This document shows, piece by piece, positions 9,184 to 17,316 of a DNA stretch of 64,000 bases (position 1 is the stretch's first letter; every line of letters starts with the position of its first letter). The DNA lies in contig JAEEVL010000010.1 of the NCBI GenBank assembly GCA_016290875.1, forward strand, positions 1 to 64,000, in the 5' to 3' direction. A program made the position numbers and the translations under genes. The notes below the pieces were generated by a model. That model was not told the DNA's origin and did no database searches. It saw only the letters and a list, made by a program, of their open reading frames with translations. Source of the DNA: Ruminococcus sp. (lineage in GTDB: Bacteria; Bacillota; Clostridia; Oscillospirales; Ruminococcaceae).

Positions 9184-9212
9184 TTGACAATTCGCTTTTG
9201 TTGTGATATAAT
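9184..9212 (+). promoter_or_regulatory. Consensus promoter of the SRP RNA
   Basis: TTGACA, exactly 17 bp, TATAAT. The start site is expected near 9219, just before a small hairpin (AGAGCG..CGCTCT, 9221-9238) that precedes the SRP RNA and may be a processing signal. It is divergent from the tRNA-array promoter. Confidence 0.88.
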
Positions 9213-9249
9213 GTGTAATAGAGCGTATGTCCGCTCTATTTATTAAGGA

Positions 9250-9385
9250 AAATTCCGAAATATAGATGTGCGGGCCCTGTGCAACAAAACCCCGTGAACC
9301 ATGTCAGGCGGGAGACCGAGCAGCATTAAGCGGTTTGTTTTGTGTGCCGCAGCAAGCCTGCACATCTATGTTCCGGAATTTTTTT
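9250..9385 (+). ncRNA. ffs: Small signal recognition particle RNA (4.5S type)
   Basis: The conserved SRP Ffh-binding motif is present as GTCAGGC, GGAG-type tetraloop, GAGCAGC at about 9302-9330. The ends of the RNA pair with each other: ATAGATGTGCGGG near 9261-9274 pairs with CCTGCACATCTAT near 9357-9369, and AATTCCG at 9251 pairs with CGGAATT at 9374. A T7 run directly follows, so the closing helix also acts as terminator. Its place upstream of dnaX-ebfC-recR matches the Firmicutes order. The exact mature 5' end is uncertain because the promoter lies about 30 nt further upstream. Confidence 0.88.
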
Positions 9386-9406
9386 ATTGAGGAAGGACGT
9401 TCCAGT

Positions 9407-10306
9407 ATGTTTTTATCGCTTTTAGCAAGGCGTACCAAACGGACGCTCCTCTCTTTGAAGCGTTCCGCCGCTAAGGCAGCTGCGCTCACACTTTTACTTA
9501 TGGTACTGTTCTTTGCCGGCTGTCTGATGTTCACAAACAAGAACGCTATCACACTGATGTCTCTGCTTTCGCTGCTGATTATGATATTCTTACCGTCGCT
9601 GGCTCTTTTCTTTTTACTGGAAATGAAAAAGTACGGTCTGAAAGCCTTTCACCAGTTCGACGATGATATAATCGACGAAGCTTTTACCGGCTTCAACAGA
9701 AAATCGACTCTTTTCGAGGAAGGTCTTCTCGCGTTTCACGCCGCTGATATCAGAAAAGCTCTGAACATTTTCACGGATATGGACACCAGCGGTATGACAA
9801 TGGCCGCAAAAGAACAAGGCGTCCTCTCGTTTTACCGCGGACGCTGTTATCAGATCATGGGACTGTACCCGAACGCGCTTCTCTGCTATGAAAAAGCCAT
9901 GAACAGCGGTTTCAGCATTGATGAAATGCCGCTGTTCCTGTCACGCTGCCACGCCGGCACCGGAGATACAGACAGTGCTGTTAATGAACTGAAAAAGCTC
10001 ATTGACACAGACCACAGATACAGTTACCGTGCAAGATACGAGATAGGCATGATATACATACGTCTCAATGACGGAAAGACTGCTCTTGAATGGTTCGAGG
10101 AAGCCATCGACCGACGCGAATCATATGCCGAAGCTCTCGGCGGTGCGGCAGTTGCTCACACCATTATGAAAAATATCGAAAAGGGCGAGGAATACTACCG
10201 GCTCGCTCTTCTTAACAATATAGGCAACGAAAAGGAATTCACCCTTTACTTCAAAAAGATACAGGTTGCCGTAGTTCTCGAAAACCACAGCAGCAATGCA
10301 ACATAA
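9407..10306 (+). CDS. Membrane-anchored tetratricopeptide-repeat protein
   Basis: A 299-residue protein. A basic N-terminus is followed by two hydrophobic segments (about residues 24-42 and 48-72), then a soluble part with degenerate TPR helices from about residue 105 to 290 (for example YRGRCYQIMGLYPNALLCYE). TPR domains mediate protein contacts; no specific partner can be named. ATG 9407 is chosen because GAGGAAGG lies about 10 nt upstream. A longer in-frame extension to 9266 would be read out of the SRP RNA and is rejected. It sits between ffs and dnaX, where many Firmicutes have no gene. Confidence 0.75.
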   Translation: MFLSLLARRTKRTLLSLKRSAAKAAALTLLLMVLFFAGCLMFTNKNAITLMSLLSLLIMIFLPSLALFFLLEMKKYGLKAFHQFDDDIIDEAFTGFNRKSTLFEEGLLAFHAADIRKALNIFTDMDTSGMTMAAKEQGVLSFYRGRCYQIMGLYPNALLCYEKAMNSGFSIDEMPLFLSRCHAGTGDTDSAVNELKKLIDTDHRYSYRARYEIGMIYIRLNDGKTALEWFEEAIDRRESYAEALGGAAVAHTIMKNIEKGEEYYRLALLNNIGNEKEFTLYFKKIQVAVVLENHSSNAT

Positions 10307-10349
10307 AGCCGCTTCTCGGCACATATACGGCAAGGAAGGAGGAACGTGT

Positions 10350-11966
10350 ATGTATAAGGCTCTTTACCGCAAATGGCGTCCTATGACATTCGATGACGTC
10401 ATCTCACAACAGCACATCACAGATACGCTGAAAAATCAGATAACCAGCGGTAAGACCGCACATGCCTACCTTTTTACCGGTTCGCGCGGAACAGGCAAGA
10501 CCACTTGTGCACGTATCCTTGCAAAAGCAGTAAACTGTCAGAATATGAAGGACGGCAACCCTTGTCTCGAATGTGACATCTGCCGTGATGCCGACAACGG
10601 TTCACTCACGGATATAGTCGAGATAGACGCTGCTTCAAACAACGGCGTTGACAACATACGAGACCTACGTGACGGAGCTGTTTACACTCCCGAACGCGGC
10701 GCGTACAAGATATACATCATAGACGAGGTGCATATGCTCTCACAGGGAGCCTTCAATGCCCTCCTCAAGATAATGGAGGAACCTCCTCCGTATGTCAAGT
10801 TCATTCTTGCCACAACGGAGATACACAAAGTCCCCGCAACTATCGCCTCACGCTGTCAGCGGTATGATTTCCGCAGAATAAAGGCTGAGGACATCGCGGC
10901 AAGACTCAAATATATCGCTCAGCAGGAATCTATCGACCTCACCGATGACGGTGCAGCTCTCATAGCAAAGCTGGCAGACGGCGGTATGCGTGACGCTGTA
11001 TCGCTCCTTGACCAGTGCTCTGCCTGTGCTGAGACAATAGATGCCGGAACAGTTTCCGACGCTGCCGGTATTGCCGGAAGAGACTACCTCTACGATATGC
11101 TCGATGCTATCTCCGGTCACGATATATCCAAGGCTCTGTCAATAACAGGAACGCTCTACGATATGTCAAAGGACCTTGCAAGGCTCTGTGAAGAACTCAT
11201 AGCTCAGCTCAGGAACATCATGCTTATAAAGGCTTCGCCAACGAATTACAGCGAACTTATCGTATGTATGCCCGATGAGCTGAAGCGTCTCGAAGCTCTC
11301 GCTCAGAACTCCGGACTTGAAGAGATAATGGCTCGTCTCTATGCTCTCCAGGAATGCCGTGAGCGCATGGCAAAGGTGCTCAACAAGCGGGTAGAATTCG
11401 AGATGACACTCATAAAACTGTGCAGCGGAAACAGCGGAAATCACTCTGAAACTATTGACAATTCTGAAATTTATGATAAAATAAAAAAGTTAGAGGATAT
11501 GATAAAAAGAGCTCCGGCAGTTCCCGTTTCAGGCGGTACTCCTGCCGAACCGGATGTGCTCACAGCTAAAAATCCCGCTCCGGATACCGAGCCTGTTCCC
11601 TCTGTGGATATAAAGAAGCTCAAACCGGAAGACCTCGTCCCCTGTGAACGCTGGGAAGAAGTCCTCGAAGAATTCCGCAACGTCAACCCTGCGGTGGCCG
11701 GAAGTCTTGACGGCTCTGTTGCCGCAACAGCCGGCAATATCATCTTCATAACCTCACAGAACCGTTTCTTCATAACCCTGTTCAAGACCAAGGAGAACGC
11801 CGTTTCGCTCGGTGAGACTATCAACCGCGTACTTGGACAGCGCTTTGTCATAAAGGCAAGATGCGCGACCACGGTCGATCAGCAGAAGAACATGGCTGAG
11901 GAGCTTATCAAAAAGGCTCAGGCAAACAATATCGAGACAGCTGTCGAAAACGGCAGTTCTCAGTAA
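10350..11966 (+). CDS. dnaX: DNA polymerase III subunits gamma and tau
   Basis: The clamp-loader ATPase of the replicative polymerase, 538 residues. Near the start come MYKALYRKWRPMTFDDV, Walker A GSRGTGKTT and the zinc-binding Cys cluster (C-x8-C-x2-C-x2-C, ending CLECDIC). The SRC motif (ASRCQRYDF) and the DnaX central domain follow, then a Pro/Ala-rich linker and a short C-terminal tau-like part. ATG 10350 has AAGGAGGAA 5 nt upstream, and the longer reading from 10296 is rejected. A frameshift site for making separate gamma was not identified. Confidence 0.96.
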   Translation: MYKALYRKWRPMTFDDVISQQHITDTLKNQITSGKTAHAYLFTGSRGTGKTTCARILAKAVNCQNMKDGNPCLECDICRDADNGSLTDIVEIDAASNNGVDNIRDLRDGAVYTPERGAYKIYIIDEVHMLSQGAFNALLKIMEEPPPYVKFILATTEIHKVPATIASRCQRYDFRRIKAEDIAARLKYIAQQESIDLTDDGAALIAKLADGGMRDAVSLLDQCSACAETIDAGTVSDAAGIAGRDYLYDMLDAISGHDISKALSITGTLYDMSKDLARLCEELIAQLRNIMLIKASPTNYSELIVCMPDELKRLEALAQNSGLEEIMARLYALQECRERMAKVLNKRVEFEMTLIKLCSGNSGNHSETIDNSEIYDKIKKLEDMIKRAPAVPVSGGTPAEPDVLTAKNPAPDTEPVPSVDIKKLKPEDLVPCERWEEVLEEFRNVNPAVAGSLDGSVAATAGNIIFITSQNRFFITLFKTKENAVSLGETINRVLGQRFVIKARCATTVDQQKNMAEELIKKAQANNIETAVENGSSQ

Positions 11967-12028
11967 ACGTCAAAAAAGCAATTCAGTTGCTTTATATATA
12001 TTTATGAAAATCAAAGGAGAATTTGAAA

Positions 12029-12376
12029 ATGAAAGCAAGAATCCCCAAGAATATGGGCGGCGGCGCTCAGAATATGAATTCAATGATCAAGCAGGCTCAG
12101 AAGATGCAGGATCAGATCACAGAACTTCAAGAAGACATCGAGGCAAGAGACTTCTCAGCAGTAGTCGGCGGCGGTGCAGTTGAAGTTGTTGTTACAGGCA
12201 AGAAGACTATCAAGTCACTCAATATCAAGCCCGAGGTCGTTGATCCCGAGGACATCGAGATGCTCCAGGATCTCATCATCAGCGCTGTAAACGAAGCTGT
12301 AAACAATGTTGAAGCTACTACTGAGGCTGAAATGAGCAAGATCACCGGAGGAGTTTCACTTCCCGGCCTGTTTTAA
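12029..12376 (+). CDS. ebfC: YbaB/EbfC nucleoid-associated protein
   Basis: A 115-residue DNA-binding protein of the YbaB/EbfC family, a dimer that binds DNA and often accompanies dnaX and recR. It has the family pattern: an N-terminal helix rich in Met/Gln (MIKQAQKMQDQITELQ), a glycine-rich GGGAVEVVVTG strand, and a C-terminal helix followed by TGGVSLPGLF. ATG 12029 is preferred over TTG 12023 because AAAGGAGA is 8 nt upstream. It ends 5 nt before recR. Confidence 0.93.
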   Translation: MKARIPKNMGGGAQNMNSMIKQAQKMQDQITELQEDIEARDFSAVVGGGAVEVVVTGKKTIKSLNIKPEVVDPEDIEMLQDLIISAVNEAVNNVEATTEAEMSKITGGVSLPGLF

Positions 12377-12381
12377 GGATA

Positions 12382-12984
12382 ATGGCTGACCATAACGCTT
12401 TGCCGCTGGTCGTACTGGCGGAAAAGTTCGCTTCCCTTCCGGGAATCGGTATGAAATCGGCTCAGCGCCTTGCATACCACGTTATGTCTATGGAGGACGC
12501 TGCTGTCGAGGACTTCGCTAAAGCTCTGCTCGATGCAAAGCGCAATGTGCGCTGCTGCAAGTGCTGCCAGAATCTCACCGAAAGAGAGATATGCCCCATA
12601 TGCAGCGATGATGAGCGCGACAAAGGCATAATCTGCGTCGTTGAGAGTCCCAAGGACGTTACAGCTTTCGAGCGTACAAGGGAATACTGCGGAGTATATC
12701 ACGTTCTGCATGGTCTGCTCTCACCTATGGACGGTGTCACACCGGACAAGCTGCGCTTCAAGGAGCTCCTTGCGCGTATCTCCGAGGGCGGCGTAAGAGA
12801 AGTCATTATGGCTACGAACCCCACCGTTGAAGGCGACGCTACCGCAATGTATGCTGCCGGTCTGCTCAAGCCGCTCGGTATCAAGGTGACGAGACTCGCT
12901 TTCGGACTCCCCGTAGGCGGTATCCTCGAATACGCCGACGAGGTCACGCTGTATAAGGCTCTCGAAAACAGAAACGATATGTAA
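12382..12984 (+). CDS. recR: Recombination mediator protein RecR
   Basis: A 200-residue RecR of the RecFOR pathway, which loads RecA on single-stranded gaps. It shows the N-terminal helix-hairpin-helix (LPGIGMKSAQRLAYH), the four-cysteine zinc finger (CCKCC..CPIC), and the Toprim domain with VVESPKDVTAFERT and the E..TNPTVEGDATA region. The length is standard. It is the last gene of the dnaX-ebfC-recR operon and is followed by a strong terminator. Confidence 0.97.
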   Translation: MADHNALPLVVLAEKFASLPGIGMKSAQRLAYHVMSMEDAAVEDFAKALLDAKRNVRCCKCCQNLTEREICPICSDDERDKGIICVVESPKDVTAFERTREYCGVYHVLHGLLSPMDGVTPDKLRFKELLARISEGGVREVIMATNPTVEGDATAMYAAGLLKPLGIKVTRLAFGLPVGGILEYADEVTLYKALENRNDM

Positions 12985-12988
12985 TTCG

Positions 12989-13028
12989 ACCGCCATAAAG
13001 AGGTTAAGGCTTCTTTATGGCGGTTTTT
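12989..13028 (+). terminator. Terminator of the dnaX-ebfC-recR operon
   Basis: A 12-bp perfect stem, ACCGCCATAAAG with CTTTATGGCGGT, followed by TTTTT. Confidence 0.9.
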
Positions 13029-13073
13029 GTGCCCTACAAACGTTTATCATAAATAAATACCTGGCTCTTTTAA

Positions 13074-13102
13074 CCGCTTTGCTAAAACAAAGCGTTTTTT
13101 TA
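13074..13102 (+). terminator. Second terminator-like hairpin
   Basis: CGCTTTG, loop CTAAAA, CAAAGCG, then a T7 run. No gene lies between it and the recR terminator, so it is either a back-up terminator or the end of a short untracked transcript. Confidence 0.65.
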
Positions 13103-13185
13103 TTTACGGCTGACCGGAATAATACAACACAGAACACCGGAGACTGTATTCCCTACATTTATGACGTAACATTTTCCGGGTGTCA

Positions 13186-13212
13186 CGGACGCCCAAAGGG
13201 CGCCCCTACAAT
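13186..13212. repeat. Short GC-rich extragenic palindrome
   Basis: ACGGACGCCC, AAAG, GGGCGCCCCTACA. A related GC-rich fragment followed by CCCCTACAA occurs at about 25303-25322, and a palindrome with GGGACGCCG/CGTCCC is at 44108-44136. These resemble scattered extragenic palindromes; only a genome-wide count can show this. Confidence 0.4.
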
Positions 13213-13234
13213 CCTGAATCTGAAAAACCGGCAG

Positions 13235-13263
13235 TTGACACTTCTCTTATATAGTGGTATAAT
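13235..13263 (+). promoter_or_regulatory. Consensus promoter of purB
   Basis: TTGACA, 17 bp, TATAAT, about 45 bp upstream of the purB start. Confidence 0.85.
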
Positions 13264-13310
13264 TATAATGAAATAATATGCGCTATGGCGCTGATAAGGA
13301 GTATACTAAT

Positions 13311-14750
13311 ATGAGCGATAATAAGAACAGCTACGAAAGTCCATTCTGCACCCGCTACGCAAGCGAGGAAATGCAGTATATCTTCTCCGCAGACAAGAAG
13401 TTCACCACCTGGAGAAAACTCTGGGTTGCTCTTGCAAGAGCTGAAATGAAGCTTGGTCTCCCCGTTACTGAGGCTCAGGTAAAGCAGCTCGAAGAGCACG
13501 TAAACGACATCGACTACGAGGTTGCTGAGGCTCGCGAGAAGATAACACGCCACGATGTTATGGCTCACGTTTTCACATACGGACAGGCTTGTCCCGAAGC
13601 TGCCGGTATCATCCACCTCGGAGCTACTTCCTGCTACGTAGGCGACAATACCGACGTTATCATCATGCGCGACGCTCTCAAGGTAGTCCGCAGAAAGCTC
13701 ATAAACGTTATGAACAATCTGGCTAAGTTCGCTGACCAGTACAAGGCTATGCCCTGTCTCGCTTACACACACCTCCAGCCGGCACAGCTCACAACAGTCG
13801 GCAAGAGAGCTACTCTCTGGCTCAACGAGCTCCTTATGGACTTCAACGACCTCGAATACCGTCTCTCTACCCTCAAGCTCCTCGGCTCAAAGGGCACAAC
13901 AGGTACTCAGGCTTCATTCATGGAACTCTTCGAGGGCGATACAGACAAGATAAAGCAGCTTGAAAAGATGATAGCTGAGGAAATGGGCTTCGACAGCGTT
14001 GTTCCCGTTTCCGGTCAGACCTACTCACGTAAGGTAGACTCCAAGGTACTTGAAGTTCTCAGCGACATCGCACAGTCCGCAAGCAAGTTCTCCAACGATA
14101 TGCGTATACTCCAGTCCTTCAAGGAAATGGAAGAACCCCGTGAGAAGAAGCAGATCGGTTCTTCTGCTATGGCTTACAAGCGCAATCCTATGCGCTGTGA
14201 GAGAATCACTTCACTTGCAAGATACGTTATGATAGACGCTCTCAACCCCGCTTTTACAGCAGGTACACAGTGGTTCGAGAGAACTCTCGACGACTCCGCT
14301 AACAAGCGTATCAGCGTTGCAGAAGCATTCCTCGGCGTTGACGCTATCCTCAACATTATGATGAACGTTACTGACGGACTCGTTGTATATCCTGAGATGA
14401 TAAGAAGACGTGTTATGGCAGAGCTTCCCTTTATGGCAAGTGAGAACATCATGATGGACGCTGTAAAGAAGGGCGGCAACCGTCAGGAGCTCCACGACCG
14501 TATCATGGACTACTCTATGGAAGCCGGCAGACAGGTAAAGGAGTTCGGCAAGGACAACAACCTTTGCGAGCTTATCGAAGCTGATCCTATGTTCATGGTA
14601 ACTAAGGAAGAGATAGATGCCGTTCTCAAGCCCGAGAACTACACCGGAAGAAGCTCACAGCAGGTAGACGAGTTCCTCTCTGAGTGCATCAGACCTATCC
14701 TCGAAGCTAACAAGGATGTTCTCGGCGAAAACTTTGAAATGAAGAACTAA
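13311..14750 (+). CDS. purB: Adenylosuccinate lyase
   Basis: A 479-residue member of the fumarase/aspartase superfamily. It catalyses two steps of purine synthesis: SAICAR to AICAR, and adenylosuccinate to AMP. The superfamily signature is visible as GSSAMAYKRNPMRCE, and the TSCYVGDN and THLQPAQLTTVGKR segments match active-site regions of PurB. ATG 13311 has AAGGAG upstream with about 9 nt spacing. The gene has its own consensus promoter and no other pur genes beside it. Confidence 0.96.
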   Translation: MSDNKNSYESPFCTRYASEEMQYIFSADKKFTTWRKLWVALARAEMKLGLPVTEAQVKQLEEHVNDIDYEVAEAREKITRHDVMAHVFTYGQACPEAAGIIHLGATSCYVGDNTDVIIMRDALKVVRRKLINVMNNLAKFADQYKAMPCLAYTHLQPAQLTTVGKRATLWLNELLMDFNDLEYRLSTLKLLGSKGTTGTQASFMELFEGDTDKIKQLEKMIAEEMGFDSVVPVSGQTYSRKVDSKVLEVLSDIAQSASKFSNDMRILQSFKEMEEPREKKQIGSSAMAYKRNPMRCERITSLARYVMIDALNPAFTAGTQWFERTLDDSANKRISVAEAFLGVDAILNIMMNVTDGLVVYPEMIRRRVMAELPFMASENIMMDAVKKGGNRQELHDRIMDYSMEAGRQVKEFGKDNNLCELIEADPMFMVTKEEIDAVLKPENYTGRSSQQVDEFLSECIRPILEANKDVLGENFEMKN

Positions 14751-14790
14751 GCAAGAGGCTTAAATCGGCGCTTATTATTTGCGCCCTTAA

Positions 14791-14819
14791 TTGACAAAAA
14801 ACACCCTCTGTGATATAAT
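14791..14819 (+). promoter_or_regulatory. Promoter of the candidate type I toxin, with a palindrome around the -10
   Basis: TTGACA, 17 bp, TATAAT. The -10 box lies in the centre of a perfect 10-bp inverted repeat, CCCTCTGTGA (14804-14813) and TCACAGAGGG (14822-14831). The repeat spans the expected start site, so it would act as a DNA operator rather than as an RNA hairpin. Confidence 0.85.
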
Positions 14820-14888
14820 CTTCACAGAGGGCGTTGTATATAGCGGCGCGGCGGTTCGATTCTTCCTCCGGAAACGGGGGTGGTTAAG

Positions 14889-14966
14889 ATGTCAATAACG
14901 GAATTACTGTATTTACTTATGCTTGTAGTTGCAATTATAGATCTTAACAATAATAAAAAGAAATAG
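14889..14966 (+). CDS. Candidate type I toxin, 25-residue hydrophobic peptide
   Basis: A 25-codon frame beginning MSITELLYLLMLVVAII and ending in an Asn/Lys-rich tail (NNNKKK). This is one short membrane helix with a charged end, like the small holin-like toxins of type I systems in Firmicutes. The ribosome site GGGGGTGG is 5 nt upstream, and its Gs can pair with CCTCC at 14865-14869, so it may be hidden in a hairpin. It has its own consensus promoter and a convergent antisense RNA overlaps its 3' end. Such peptides damage the membrane when unregulated. The assignment rests on layout and peptide character, not on a match to a named family. Confidence 0.7.
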   Translation: MSITELLYLLMLVVAIIDLNNNKKK

Positions 14967-15060
14967 CCGCCCACCCTTCCACAAGTGACGGCTATTCTTA
15001 AATAAACGTTGCGTGGAGGAGAACCGCTGAGCCATTAGGCTTGTGCGATGTCCTCTTTCA
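14955..15060 (-). ncRNA. Candidate antisense RNA antitoxin
   Basis: A consensus promoter reads leftward into a ~105-nt region. The RNA would begin with a long hairpin (15012-15058, core AGCC/GGCT flanked by CGC/GCG and GAGGA/TCCTC) and end at a rho-independent terminator whose stem is 14962-14969 with 14989-14996. On the minus strand that stem is followed by TCTTTTTATTATT. The last part is complementary to the toxin stop codon and 3' UTR. This matches convergent type I antitoxins such as those of txpA/ratA-like pairs. Confidence 0.68.
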
Positions 15061-15066
15061 TTTGCT

Positions 15067-15095
15067 ATTATAACATATACCGCTTGCTCTGTCAA
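15067..15095 (-). promoter_or_regulatory. Promoter of the candidate antitoxin RNA
   Basis: On the minus strand: TTGACA, 17 bp, TATAAT, a perfect consensus. The nearest minus-strand gene downstream is far away, so the promoter is best explained by a small RNA. Confidence 0.85.
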
Positions 15096-15123
15096 GCGTC
15101 GATACCATTTGAACGGAGATATT

Positions 15124-15627
15124 ATGAAAAAACAATTTCTTGAAGCAGGAAAGATAGTCACCACCCACGGTATCCGCGGCGAAGTCAAGGTAATGCCCTA
15201 CACCGACACTCCGGAGCTCCTCTGTGAGTTCGACAGACTGTTTATCGGCAAAGCTCACGACGAGATAAATGTTGTACGCGCGAGAGTCTTCAAGAGCACT
15301 GTCATTATGAAGCTCGAAGGCATCGATACGCCCGAAGCTGCCGAAAAGCTCCGCAACAAGCTTCTATATATGCACCGCGATGATCTTGAACTTGACGATG
15401 ATACTTACTTCATACAGGACCTCATCGGTCTTGAAGTCAGCGATGCTGATTCCGGCAAAGTCTACGGCAAGATAGCTGATGTTATGCAGACTGGTGCGAA
15501 CGATGTTTACGTCATAAAGGGCGACGAAAGGGAGTACCTCGTACCTGCAATAGCCGATGTGGTGGTTTTCACGGATATTGACGGCGGTACTATGACTATC
15601 CGTCCGCTCGAAGGTTTATTTGACTAA
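15124..15627 (+). CDS. rimM: Ribosome maturation factor RimM
   Basis: A 167-residue protein that helps 16S rRNA processing and 30S head assembly through binding of ribosomal protein S19. It shows the N-terminal barrel start (AGKIVTTHGIRGEVKVMPYT) and the PRC-barrel half (FIQDLIGLEVSD, MQTGANDVYVIKG, EYLVPAI). ATG 15124 follows CGGAGAT; the longer upstream extension would cross the antitoxin promoter and is rejected. It is followed 10 nt later by a lipoprotein gene and then trmD. Confidence 0.95.
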   Translation: MKKQFLEAGKIVTTHGIRGEVKVMPYTDTPELLCEFDRLFIGKAHDEINVVRARVFKSTVIMKLEGIDTPEAAEKLRNKLLYMHRDDLELDDDTYFIQDLIGLEVSDADSGKVYGKIADVMQTGANDVYVIKGDEREYLVPAIADVVVFTDIDGGTMTIRPLEGLFD

Positions 15628-15637
15628 GGAGTAAAAA

Positions 15638-16195
15638 ATGAAGACCAAAAGCACTTTTAGCGCAGTCCTCGCGTTAGGACTTGCAATAACATTCACAGGC
15701 TGCGGCAGCAAAAGCAGCAGTTCATCATCTTCTGAAGCCTGTTTCACAACAGCAGAGCTTACAGAAAAGATCTCGATCTGCGGAAAGCAGCTGAAATATC
15801 CATTCACAGCAGCCGACCTCGGTGATGATTTTTATCTCGATTCTTATGCACAGAAAAGCAGCAACGGTGCTATGATAGATATTTTCAACAAGGACGGTGT
15901 CATTTGTGCATTTGAATACTACTGTACTCCGGATAAGGTCGACAAGGATCAGCCGGTAAAAGCAATACTTTACACACCAAACGACTTCAACAAGGACGCA
16001 ATCTCTATTGACGGTTTTACCGCAAACGATAATGTTTCTGTACTCAAAGAAAAGCTTGGTGAACCTGAGATCTCCGTAAATCAGTCACTTACCTACACCA
16101 CAAAGGATAATGGCAAGCTTGAGATACTCGCCACCGGTTCAGGGGAAGTTTCCTCTATATACTTTATTATGGAAGCTCCTGAAGAAAAGAAATAA
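15638..16195 (+). CDS. Small lipoprotein of unknown function
   Basis: A 185-residue protein with a lipoprotein signal peptide (lipobox FTGC, Cys22) followed by a poly-Ser tether. The mature domain has alternating strands (EKISICGKQLKYP, IDIFNKDGVICAFEYYC). It is expected to be attached to the outer face of the membrane. AAGGAG lies 7-8 nt before ATG 15638. It is placed between rimM and trmD, which are adjacent or separated only by ribosomal genes in many bacteria. No function can be named. Confidence 0.8.
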   Translation: MKTKSTFSAVLALGLAITFTGCGSKSSSSSSSEACFTTAELTEKISICGKQLKYPFTAADLGDDFYLDSYAQKSSNGAMIDIFNKDGVICAFEYYCTPDKVDKDQPVKAILYTPNDFNKDAISIDGFTANDNVSVLKEKLGEPEISVNQSLTYTTKDNGKLEILATGSGEVSSIYFIMEAPEEKK

Positions 16196-16245
16196 AAGCT
16201 TTAAATCTTTCGCCTATACTCTTAACTCAGAAACAGGAGGTATTT

Positions 16246-16947
16246 ATGCATATTGAAATAGCAACTCTTTTCCCAGAAATGTGCGAGACCGTTCTCGGTG
16301 AGAGCATAGTCGGAAGAGCGCGAAAAGCCGGCAAGATAGAAGTGAGCTGCCGACAGATACGCGAATATACCCAGGATAAGCACCGCCGTGTTGACGATAC
16401 GCCCTATGGCGGAGGAATGGGCATGGTTATGCAGTGTGAGCCTATATATAACTGCTACAAGGCTGTCTGTGACGATATGGGCACCAAGCCGCATACTATA
16501 TATATGTCTCCCAAAGGAAAGGTACTCACCCAGCAGAGAGCCATAGAGCTCTCACAAATGGACAACATCCTCATCGTCTGCGGTCACTACGAAGGAGTTG
16601 ACCAGCGCATAATAGACAAAATAGTCGATGAGGAAATATCTATTGGTGATTATGTACTGACAGGCGGTGAACTCCCGGCACTTGTGCTTGTTGACACGGT
16701 TGCGAGAATGTGTCCCGGAGTCCTCTCCGATAAAGTGTGCTTCACAGATGAAAGTATTTACAGCGGATTGCTCGAATATCCCCAGTATACACGCCCTGAA
16801 GTCTGGGAAGGCGAAGCTGTTCCGCCGGTGCTTCTGTCCGGTCATCACAAGAACATTGAAAAGTGGCGTCTTGAACAGAGTATCGCTCTCACAAAGGAAC
16901 GTCGTCCTGATCTTTTGGCGAAATATAGCGAAAAATCCGATTTGTAA
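16246..16947 (+). CDS. trmD: tRNA (guanine37-N1)-methyltransferase
   Basis: A 233-residue SPOUT-fold enzyme that methylates G37 next to the anticodon and prevents +1 frameshifting. Diagnostic segments include IEIATLFPEM, DDTPYGGGMGMVMQ, the knotted SAM site CGHYEGVDQRI and EISIGDYVLTGGELPA, and the C-terminal HHKNIEKWR. The start has CAGGAGG 5 nt upstream. A weak hairpin (16950-16974) follows the stop codon. Confidence 0.97.
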   Translation: MHIEIATLFPEMCETVLGESIVGRARKAGKIEVSCRQIREYTQDKHRRVDDTPYGGGMGMVMQCEPIYNCYKAVCDDMGTKPHTIYMSPKGKVLTQQRAIELSQMDNILIVCGHYEGVDQRIIDKIVDEEISIGDYVLTGGELPALVLVDTVARMCPGVLSDKVCFTDESIYSGLLEYPQYTRPEVWEGEAVPPVLLSGHHKNIEKWRLEQSIALTKERRPDLLAKYSEKSDL

Positions 16948-17211
16948 TGAAATTGTTGCCGGTTTGTGACAATTTTCTTTCATTTATTTATATATTAATT
17001 ATATTTTTCGTTATATACCCATATAGCGCTCAATATATACCCTTTATCGACACTCCTTTATAAGTATTCCATATATATCCACGTTGAATAATGTGCAAAA
17101 TGCCCAAACATTTTTGTAGTGATAATTAACAAGCTGACAACCCTTTTCTCTCTCACATTTTATCTAAATGTAGAATTTAAAGCAAAGTAGTGATTAATAC
17201 ACAAAAATCCG

Positions 17212-17240
17212 TTGACTATGAAAAAAATTAAAGGTATAAT
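17212..17240 (+). promoter_or_regulatory. Promoter of the HPr gene
   Basis: TTGACT, 17 bp, TATAAT. The ~70-nt leader contains a 7-bp hairpin, GCAGGCT paired with AGCCTGC (17264-17289). The remaining AT-rich stretch from 16975 to 17211 shows nothing recognisable. Confidence 0.75.
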
Positions 17241-17316
17241 GATTACAGCAGCAGAAATAGTAACGCAGGCTTAGGAAAGGGTGAGCCTGCAACACAGAGA
17301 ATAGGAGAGTTTAATT

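Noticed and set aside
9266..9406. N-terminal extension of the TPR protein
   Set aside because: It would be translated from the SRP RNA; a good ribosome site exists only before ATG 9407.
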